64,000 nucleotides of DNA from Lampris incognitus (lineage: Eukaryota; Chordata; Actinopteri; Lampriformes; Lampridae). The position numbers and the translations under genes were made by a program. Below are positions 52,557 to 61,638 of the stretch, in pieces. Under the pieces are notes generated by a model. It saw only the letters and a program-made list of their open reading frames with translations, searched no databases and was not told the origin of the DNA. Numbering within the stretch: position 1 is the first letter of the stretch; each line of letters begins with the position of its first letter. Location of the stretch: positions 35,433,405 through 35,497,404 of the forward strand of contig NC_079230.1 of the NCBI RefSeq assembly GCF_029633865.1, given 5' to 3'.

Positions 52557-54978
52557 ACAACATCTGTACACAAGGAGAGCAAGATATGGGTCTCCTCGGC
52601 TCTCTCGTGCTTTCTTGAGCAGGTTTTTTTATGGTCTGGATTGCGCGTTCACTTTGACCGTTGGATTGTGGGAATCCTGGGCTTGATGTAGTGTGTTTAA
52701 ACTCCCATTCTGCTGCGAACTGTTTAAACTCCTCACTCGCAAACTGCGGCCCATTTTCCGACATTACCTCATCTGGGATTCCATGTCTTGCAACATGGAT
52801 TTTAGAGCTACAATTACATGTTTGCTTGTTGTCTGGGACAGCTTGACAATTTCCGGATACTTCGAGTAGTAATCTACACAGAGTAGATAATCAACTTGAT
52901 CAAAATGGAAAAGATCCACACCCAGTTTTGCCCATGATTGATCTGGAATGTCATGGTACACAAGTGGTTCTTTCACATTGCTAGTTCTGAAAGTGTTACT
53001 GACGCTACACTTCATCACAATGTCCTCAATTTATTTGGACATCCCGGGCCAAAATAATACATCTATTGCCTCTCTTTGCATTTGACAATCCCTAGATGGG
53101 CTTCATGGATTTGTTTGAAGCATTTCTGCTCTCAGTTTTTCAGGGACAACGAGTCTGGAGTTTTTGAGAACAAGTCCTTCTGAGCAGCTGAGTTCTTCTC
53201 TGAACGTCCTGTATTTCTTTATTTCAGCTGGAACTTGGCTAAGCTGCTCTGGCCAACCCAACTGAACCGCTTTCATCACGAGCTGCAGTTCACTATCCTC
53301 TGCTGTTGCAGTTTTGAACTGACTCAGTTTTTCTTCTGAGACTGGAAGGTGTTTCTATTTCCTCTTCAGGAAGTTGTTCAGACTGTTCTTGCAGGTAAGC
53401 TCTGCTGAGTGTATCCACAATGTGCAGCTCTTTACCTGGTTTGTAGGTTACAAGTAAAAAGGCTGCAGTGCCAACAGCATCCTCTGTAGTCTGTGAGGAG
53501 CTTTGTGTAGTCATTTTTTGAACACTGCCTCAAGTGGCTTATGGTCAGACTCCACCTGTACCCTTTTTTCCAGATACTTTTGAATTTTCCACACCCATAC
53601 ACTATGGCTAACAGTTCTTTTTCTATCTGCGCATATCTCTTCTGTGTGTTGGTAAGCGACCTCGAGCCATAAGTAACGGGTTGTCCATCCTGCATTATCA
53701 CAGCTCCCAACCCTTCAGAGCTTGCATCCACGGATAATGTAACATCCTTGTTCACATCGGAATACTTGAGAACTGGGGCATTCATTGCTTGCCAGTTTCT
53801 TCAGCTGTTCGAAGCTTTGTTGCTGCTGTGTGTCCCAGTGCCACTCAACATCCCCCTCCAAGAGCTTTCTGAGTGGAGCGCTTACATCAGACAGGTTCAG
53901 GATGAACTTTGAGAGGTACTGTAACATACCTAGGAACCTCAGCAGTGGAGCTTTGTCCTGTGGCTGTGGCATATCCACTGACTTTTTCTTGGTCTGGCTT
54001 CAGGCCCTCAGCACTAAGAATGTGACCAATATATTGTATCTCTGTCATTCCAATCTTACACTTGTCTTTGTTGAGCTTGAGATTTATGCTCCTTATTCTG
54101 TCCAGAAGCTGTCTCAGCCTTTTGTCATGTTGTTCCTTGTCAGCATCCCACACTAGGATGTCGTCAGTGACGTTCACAACACCTTCTAGGTCCTCCAGTC
54201 TCTGCGCTATACATTTTTGGAAAACCTCCGGAGCTGACGAGACACTAAAAGGAAGCCGTTTGAATCGGTACTGACCGAATGGTGTGTTGAAGGTACACAA
54301 CTTAGAACTATCCTCATCTAGTTGTATTTGCCAGAATCCATGGTTTGCGTCTAATACAGAAAAGACTTTTGCATCTGGCATCTCGGCCACAACCTCCTCT
54401 ACTGTCCTCAGGGGATAGTGTTCCCTCTTTGTGGCTTTGTTGAGGTCTTGGGGGTCTATGCAGAGCCCTAGTTTTTTATTTGACTTGTTGACAGTAACCA
54501 TGCTGTTAACCCAGTCAGTGGGTTCTGTTTGTTTTTCAACCACAACGAGGTTCTCCATTTTATCTAGTTCACTTTTGATTTTGTCCTTCAGTGCTAAAGG
54601 GGCTTTTCTGGGCGGGTGGATAACTGGAGTTACTGCCGGATCTATCTGAATGTGATTCTGTTCAGGCACACACCCCGACCCTTTGAACACATCATTGTAA
54701 TCCTTTAGAATCTCTGTTTCCACTTCCTTTTCCACCTTGTAGAGCCTTTTTATCAGTCCCATCCGAGCGCAGGAATCACCACCTAGGATAGCTGGGAAGT
54801 TGGGTTTTATTATCTGGAACTCATGCGCTTCAGTTTTGTACTCACATTTTAGCTTTGCCTTGCCCAATGGCACTACCTTGTGGCGGGAATATGCAACCAA
54901 CTTGATGCTGGACTCAATTAGTTGTGCACCCTTTTCAGCCACTTGTGTTTGTGAGAGGCAAAACATTGCAATCTGCAC
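52557..54978 (-). pseudogene. LTR-9 pol (RT, RNase H, partial integrase), broken
   Basis: The frame 53887-54978 starts within the end of protease and runs through reverse transcriptase. It includes LFNKATKREHYPL-like and FWQIQLDEDSSKLCTFNTPF segments and the active-site region VVNVTDDILVWD, where the usual V/I-D-D context is altered but the DD pair remains. A shift near 53960 leads to RFLGMLQYLSKFILN, and another near 53780 to RNase H (LSVDASSEGLGAVIMQ). Integrase (52764-53018, 52557-52764) retains D in LGVDLFHFDQ and, in a shifted frame, the NGPQFASEEF segment and E in NGQSERAIQT. It then ends at the LTR-6 junction. The stretch 53020-53290 is too decayed to read as one frame. Confidence 0.82.
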
Positions 54979-55020
54979 CGGTTGTGCTGGCCCTTTAAGA
55001 GAAGGTGAATGTTGACTGTT
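52557..55020 (-). mobile_element. LTR-9: truncated Ty3/gypsy pol, interrupted by LTR-6
   Basis: Minus-strand pol remnants with no LTR or gag at the right end (about 55020) and with integrase cut at 52557, exactly where LTR-6 begins. The continuation expected left of LTR-6 is not recognisable. Codon-by-codon decay is moderate. The arrangement and motifs resemble the parent type of LTR-1. Confidence 0.8.
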
Positions 55021-55310
55021 GTGCTGCGCTGTTAGTTCATGTGGACTTGCCGTAGTTTCCTTTACACGGACGAAAGCCTTGAAGCGAACTGCTGTTTTTT
55101 ACTCCTCATTTGTTCATTTTTTCTCTGCTGAACCCTAAAGAGCATATATCTGTAAGTAATTCTTACCTATTTATGTTAAACTTACCCGTTATGGTCTTCT
55201 GAAACAGTTAATAGATGTGTGGTAAACTTAAAAACGCGAGCGATGCTAACGCGTTAGCCTGTCTATGGCATTTTCAATGTTATGTTAGCATTAAGCTAAT
55301 CGCTAGTTAG
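55021..55310. other. Non-coding interval, target of LTR-10
   Basis: No element recognised. It has a mildly CpG-containing patch with GCGAGCGATGCTAACGCG and several GTTAGC words. The last five bases (55306-55310, GTTAG) are the left duplication of LTR-10. Confidence 0.45.
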
Positions 55311-55501
55311 TGAAGTAATACTTGGGGTAGTATTGGTCGAGGATCAATGACCACACCGGGTTATAGAACTCAGGTTTAATCGTGGCTCAGTAGGCAGACG
55401 TAATAACCATACATGGTAGTGGTGTAACCATAATAACAGTCCGGGTAGTACATAACACCTAGTGTTGTTCCAGTGTATATACATGGCGTTATATCACTAC
55501 A
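55311..55501 (-). repeat. LTR-10 3' LTR (191 bp)
   Basis: In plus orientation TGAAGTAATACTTGGGG to ATATCACTACA. It differs from the other LTR by about three substitutions by eye. Confidence 0.95.
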
Positions 55502-55595
55502 TCCCCCCTGTTTAGTTTTCAATTTTTACAGTATCAAAATATAAACATATTCAGAGCCCTCCTTTTGTGTGTGATTGTCTCTACTCATAGTCCTT

Positions 55596-58500
55596 TTAGT
55601 GAGCTGGTTTGGAAACAGCTCTTCCATATCTTGTGCGTACTGTCTTGTGTGTTTCACAGGTTTGGCTGGAAGAAGTTCCAGCTGCATGAGTGTCCCGTTG
55701 AGGTTCTGTGAAGCGGGTTCTTGCGCTCCTCAGTGCATGGGGGTGGTGAATTTCCTGCAGGTGGCTCCTGCCACGTCTGAGTTTGTTCCCATTTGATGTT
55801 TGCACAATGTAGCTCCTTGGCTCATTGCACTTTTGTACGACGGTGGCTGGATACCAAGTCCCTTTTTCCTTGTTTAGGACAGATACGTGCTGTCCGGGAC
55901 CGAGTGGAGGTAGTTCTCTGCTGCTGCTGCGGTCATGATGTTCCTTCATGTTTGCTGTTCTCTGCTCCAGGTGGAGTCGGTTTTCCTCCTTGCCTGGGTC
56001 CCCCCGACTCGGCAGCAGGGTGGTGACTGGCCTTCCGAAGATCAGTTCTGCTGGTGATGGTAGTTTACTGTTGATGGGTGTTGCTCTGACCTGTAGTAAG
56101 GCCACTTGTATGTTACCTCCTTGTCTCATGGTTTTCTTCACAATGGATTTGATGTGTCGCATATGCCTCTCAATGAATCCATTGCTTTTTGGATAGTGGG
56201 GTGAGCTTGTCACGTGCCTGATTCCCCAGTCAGCCGTGAATTTCTGGAACGCGTGCCCTGTGTACTGGGGTCCATTATCTGTAAGTATCTCGTTAGGCCT
56301 TCCACAAAGAGACATGTACATTTCCATTTTTTGTGCAACTGCCTGGCTGGACACAGGCATGGGCATTTCATCCACTAGAGGAAACTTAGAACATCTGTCC
56401 ACAATCAGTAAATACTGATGTCCATCGATCTCGAATAGATCAGAAGCTAGGGATTGCCATGGTTTTGACGGTGTGTTGTGTGGGTTGAGAGGTTGCTTTG
56501 GATTTGCATCCTGATGTTCCACGCATACGCTACATGACCCGCAGACTCTTTCGATGTCATCGTTCATTCTGATCCAGTAGACACTTTCTCTCGCCAGTCG
56601 CCGTGTCTTTTCAATGCCCTGGTGTCCTACATGCAGCTGTTCCAAGTATAGAATCAGTCATGGAGTCTGGGATGAGCACCTGTCTGCCTTTGAATATGAC
56701 TCCTGCTTCAACTGCGAGCTCATCTCTGAATGACCAGTACTCACGTAGTTGTCTTGGTAGAGCTTTGATATTGTCTGGCCATCCCTGGTGGATCAGCTCT
56801 TTCAGTGCATTGAGTCTGGGGTCGCTGGTGGTTTCCGTGCGGAGTGCGTCCTGTTTCTCGGGAGAGAAGTTTATCATTGCAACAGTGAGCATCTCTGGAT
56901 CCTCGACTTCTGCCTCTATTCCGCCAATGCGCTCGTCTAGCTCGATGTTGCTGTTGTTCTCAGGGTTGGGTAGTCGGCTGAGTGTGTCTGACAGGACCAT
57001 CTGGTTTCCTGGTCGATACGTGACCTCGTAGTCGTATCCTTGTGTTTTTATCAGCATTCGCTGAACCCGTGGCGGGGTGGCATGCAGTGGCTTTGTGCAT
57101 ATGGTAACGAGGGGTTTGTGGTCTGTAACTACAATGAATGACTTCCCATACAGGTAGGTATGGTATCGCTGCATTCCATAGACTATGGACAGCATTTCTC
57201 ACTCTGTGTTGCTGTACCTGGACTGGCAGTCGTCCAGTGTCTTTGAGCCAAAAGCTATGGGTCTTTTGTTCTGCACTAATGCCACGCCCAGTCCTTTCTG
57301 TGATGTATCGACCTCAAGTGTCAGAGGTTTGCTTGGATCATAGTACTTCAGGCAGTCATGTTCGTTGATAACTGATTTCAGGTCCTCAAAGCTCTTTTGG
57401 TGGTCAGTGTCCCATGTCCAAGGCACGTCACTTTTCAGCAGCACCCTCAGTGTGTGTGCTTTGTCTGCGAACTTTGGGATGTAGGGTGACAGGTAGGTCA
57501 GCATCCCCAAGAATCTGCTCAGTTCATCTTTGTTCTGGGGTGTCGGCATTTTCTGGATGTCCCTGATTTTGGCTGGGTCAGGTTTGATACCTTTGTCTGT
57601 GTACAGGTTGCCAAAGAATGAGATGATTGTCTGTTTGATTGTGCACTTGTCACTGTTGAACACAATACCTGTCTTGGCTGCTCTCTCCATCAGGTTGGTC
57701 AGGTTCCTGTCATGCTCCTCTTCGCTTGCTCCATAGACTTTGATATCATCGGCTATGCTGACGACACTGTCGAGCCCCTCCAGGATTTGGTCCATCTTTG
57801 CCTGGAAGAGATCTTGAGAGACACTGAGACCAAATGGCAAACGTTTCCAGCAGTACCTACCAAATGGAGTTCGGTGTGGTTAGCAGTTGTGACTCTTCCT
57901 CTAGGTGTATTGACCAATATCCAGCTTTTGCGTCAAGTTTGCTGAATATTTTTGCATTTGCAAACTTCGGGTTCAGTTCCTCCACAGTAGGAATCTTGTG
58001 TGGGCATCTCCTAAGGCTGGCATTAAGCTTTTGGGGGTCTAAGCATATGCGAAGGGAACCGTCTTTCTTTGTGCTGTATGCCAGACTTGAGCACCAGTCT
58101 GTGTGCTGTTCTACTTTTCTTAACACATCTTGTTCGACTAGGTTATTCAGTTCATCTTTCAGTTTGTCTTTGATGTGAATGCTGCACTTACGTGGTGGGT
58201 CTATGAATGGTTCAGCATCCTTTTTCAGGAAGAGCTTGGCCTTTCCACTGAAGTTGCCAATTTTGTCAAACTGGTCTGGGTATGCTCTCTTTAGGTCTGC
58301 ACTGTTAGATATGGTAATTTTGGGTTTTGTCTGTCTTGTGTTGACTTTTTTCTGGTTTGCATGTCCTTTCTCGGTCACCGCATCTACATTGACAGTCACT
58401 AGGTTTAACAGTTCACATGTTGGCAGCCCAACTATGGCTGGCCCTGGTACGTCTACAACATAGAACTTTGCATTGATCCATTTGGATTCTTTGTACTGGC

Positions 58501-58762
58501 ATGGAATGTCAATGGTGCCTAGGCAGGGGATGGCGTGACCACTGTATGCAGATAGCCTCCTGTTGGTTTTTTTCAGTCGTTTCTGGGTGCATGCATTTTC
58601 ACCGTACATCTGCTTGAAGGTACGCAATGGGAGTGTGTTGCCTGACGCACCTGTGTCTATCTTCAGACGTAGTGTGTATCCACGACCAGGTAGGTCAGGT
58701 GGTGTCACCTTCAGGACTGTGTATGCCTCCTCTCTGGCCGGCTTGCTGTCTATGCTATGCAT
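55596..58762 (-). pseudogene. LTR-10 pol (protease, RT, RNase H, integrase), lightly damaged
   Basis: Protease is at 58762-58300 (LKIDTGASGNTLPL). Reverse transcriptase starts in the same frame to 57857, then after a frameshift continues at 57840. The palm motif is SIADDIKVYG, with DD intact and an unusual IA before it. RNase H (LEVDTSQKGLGVALVQ) is cut by a TGA at 57196-57198, where CGA to TGA (CpG decay) is the likely change. It goes on to FIVVTDHKPLVTI. A shift near 56640 leads to integrase, open from 56645 to 55596, with D in LASDLFEIDG, D in LTDNGPQYTG and E in NGFIERHMRH. The C-terminal domain is GQHVSVLNKEKGTWYP. Confidence 0.92.
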
Positions 58763-58779
58763 GCACTTTTCACTGATAG

Positions 58780-59664
58780 TTATGGAGTGGAACTGTTTCT
58801 GGTAAGTACTTTCGTTCTCACTGTCTGTTTCACTGCTACTCTCTACAGCATGTATGCGAGTTCTGCTCTGTTGCTTTTTGTCGATATAGGTTTTGCGCTT
58901 GTGCTGTTTGTCTTGTGGTGTGTGGGACTTACTTCCCCCGCTCCTGCTCTGGCTGGAGTGTTCCTGGCGCTCTCGTTAGGCCTTCCTGCAGCACCGCTCC
59001 CAGTGACCTTTTGCACCACACGCATTGCATTCATCATCATATGCAGGACATCGACGTGGTTTGTGGCTTCTCCCACAGTTACGACATATGCGTACACAGC
59101 GTGGATTCTCTCATTGTGTGACTGGCTAAATTTGTCTAACTGTTCATTGCCTGCTGTCAGGGCTTCATATTTTCGTCCCTCGGCCAGAACTTCTGCTAAG
59201 GAATATCCTTTTGGTTTGCTGTATAGATCATTCTTCAGGGCATCATGGGGAGTGCTCGCAATAATAAGCTCAATCATATGCTCGTTAAGCTCTTCGTCTG
59301 AAAACTGACATTTCTGTGCTAGTGTTCTGGCTCTGGTCACAAAATCATCAATATTCTCATCTGGTTTCTGTCTGTGTTGCATCAGTTGCAGTTTATGGAT
59401 TCTGAAATTTACGTTCAACTTTAGCTGTTTTTCAAAGAAGTCCCATAGTTTGGCAGGCTTTTTCTTTCCATCATCGGTGAGACCACTGGCGTTCAGTCTT
59501 TTTAATCCTTCATCTCCGATTCCACGAGATATTTTCCTAGCTTGTTTAGCTGCGCCATTTATTTCTTCATCTTCTAAATACAGAGTCATTTTCTGTTTAT
59601 ACAGTGAAATTGCCTCACCCAGGTCCGGGTCTGACCAATTCATCGTCGGTAGATGCGATGCCAT
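58780..59664 (-). pseudogene. LTR-10 gag, one frameshift
   Basis: The ATG at 59664 opens MASHLPTMNWSDPDLGEAIS. Capsid follows (LWDFFEKQLKLNVNFRIHKL, HRQKPDENIDDFVTRARTLA) to about 59110. A single-base change there pushes the nucleocapsid out of frame. In the correct frame the two knuckles read CRNCGRSHKPRRC and CNACGAKGHWERCC (about 58975-59080). The annotated open frame instead runs on to 58843 with meaningless residues. The frameshift removes RNA-binding capacity. Confidence 0.88.
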
Positions 59665-59811
59665 GACGTCTCCGGTTGCTAGCTAGCTAGTTAGCTTTGC
59701 GGCTAGCTCAGCTCCTGCGCACTCTTGCTTGAATAATGACAGAAGTTATCCACGGACAATTTTATCAGTTTATCTTCATTCTTCATAGAGAGTACTTTAC
59801 CGCTGCCACCA

Positions 59812-60002
59812 TGAAGTAATACTTGGGGTAGTATTGGTCGAGGATCAATGACCACACCGGGTTATAGAACTCAGGTTTAATCGTGGCTCAGTAGGCAGAC
59901 GTAATAACCATACATGGTAGTGGTGTAACCATAATAACAGTCCGGGTAGTACATAACACCTAGTGTAGTTCCAGTGGATATACATGGCATTATATCACTA
60001 CA
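59812..60002 (-). repeat. LTR-10 5' LTR (191 bp)
   Basis: Same length as its partner. The tRNA-Leu primer site abuts it at 59811. Confidence 0.95.
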
Positions 60003-61638
60003 GTTAGATGTAGTGGCTAATCCATAACAATTTTAGCACGCTTGTGTATATTTGTGTTGTGCATAATAATTAATGACTCAGCGTTTGTTGATATAAAGAA
60101 AGAGTCAGATACATTACAAATTGTAACATTTTATTCATTTATGTTTGATCTCTGTATTGCAGTTTCACAGTGATTCTGAAAGTAAACATCTAAACTTACC
60201 CGCTGACTCCTGGATGTTTATTGAGGAACCCTGTTAGCTATCTGCCAAGCTAGAAATCAGCTATATCCTAGTAAGGGCAGAATAGTGAAAAGATAGACGC
60301 CTAACGGGTTACCTACAGAAAAGTGGATCTTCGTGGAAACACACAGTTTTCTTCTGCCATCAAAGCTGCAGGGAACACAATAGTCCATGGGCCAGAGCCC
60401 AACATTTCCTATTTCGGTACACTCAAGGTGGCAAAACTTACTTATAATTTTTGAAAGGATCCATGTCTGTAGATGATATTTTGGTATGATAACCATTCCT
60501 GAGTGGCAGCTGTATCACAGTTATCAGCTCATGAAGTTAACCACCCGCTAAACTAAATTGCATTTTAGACGCTGGTGCATATCCTGGTTTAGCCTCATGG
60601 TCAGGACATTTTTCAATGTTCTATAATATTGTCTTTGGTATCATTTTAAAGGGGACCTTCTTAGCTTTCATTCAAGCCCTGTTGTGGATATTTCTCACAA
60701 ATATAGAGGTCACTTGAGCTCTTCAACCCGTCAATAACACACATCTTTCTGCAATGTTCGCCTAAACTATATACTTTCTTTTAGCCCTGTGGCATCTAGG
60801 AATATCAGGGACACAAAACACAAAAACTGGAATACTCACAGGACTGTAAAGATTCAGGAAATGTATAATATACCCATACTATTTCATTGTGTGAGGTGAT
60901 TGTGAACCTTAAATTAGAAGGGCATTATTACTAAGAAACTAACTAGACCAAAGCCAGTTAGTCCATGGGTCAGACCAGATATCGATATCATCCAAGGTGA
61001 CACAACTTCACTGGTGCCATTTTATTTGGTACACTAACAGAAGTAAAATAATACATGATAACCTTTCCAAATGAGCAGCTATTTCATTTTTCTTTCAGGA
61101 AACCTGTTTCTGTACCTCTCACGATTGTGTATTTGCCCAGATTTTTACAAATATAGCATTTCAACACCCCTTGTACTGATTAGCCTAGCTTAAACTCTGG
61201 GACAGTTCTTAGTTGGCCAACAACCAAGGATAACCAGTACTGTGTACTTCCATTCATTGTGCTAAGCTAGGCTAACGTGCAGCCAGATAGCTTTCTACTA
61301 AACACATATAGAGGAAACTGGTATCTATCTTCTTGTCTCACTCTGGAGAAGATTGTAAGCTAATTTCCCATAATGTTAGCATGTTCTTTTAATGTATATG
61401 TTAATATGATTATTTAAAGTGGCTACGTGGAACTTTCATCTTGTGTTGATTTTAGCGGCCTCATGTGGACAAAATACAGCTGTTGCATAGCAACTAGGTA
61501 ATGTATCTATTTGTGGCTATGTAAGATAAATAATGGTAATATGACGCTGGTGAAGCAAAGTAAACCTTGTTTTAGTAGTGTTCATACACCTAAGTTACAT
61601 GTATTTGTTTGTATGTGGCAGGTGAAAACTGACTGAAT
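60003..61638. other. Non-coding region upstream of the 61.6-kb ORF
   Basis: No transposon recognised. Just before the ORF, TTGTATGTGGCAG (about 61609-61621) could be a 3' splice site placing the ATG 17 bases into an exon, or simply the leader. If the ORF belongs to a transposon, its left end may lie here, but I found no inverted-repeat partner. Confidence 0.4.

Larger units (their letters stand above)
55311..60002 (-). mobile_element. LTR-10: Ty3/gypsy, tRNA-Leu primed, nearly complete
   Basis: A minus-strand element with 191-bp LTRs (55311-55501, 59812-60002) and a perfect 5-bp target duplication GTTAG (55306-55310, 60003-60007). The primer-binding site TGGTGGCAGCGGT (plus 59799-59811) matches the recalled 3' end of tRNA-Leu(AAG) over 13 bases. 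The polypurine tract AAACAGGGGGGA is at plus 55502-55513. Gag and pol are complete in domain content. They carry only a few lesions: frameshifts near 59100, 57850 and 56640 and one stop at 57196-57198. Confidence 0.95.
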
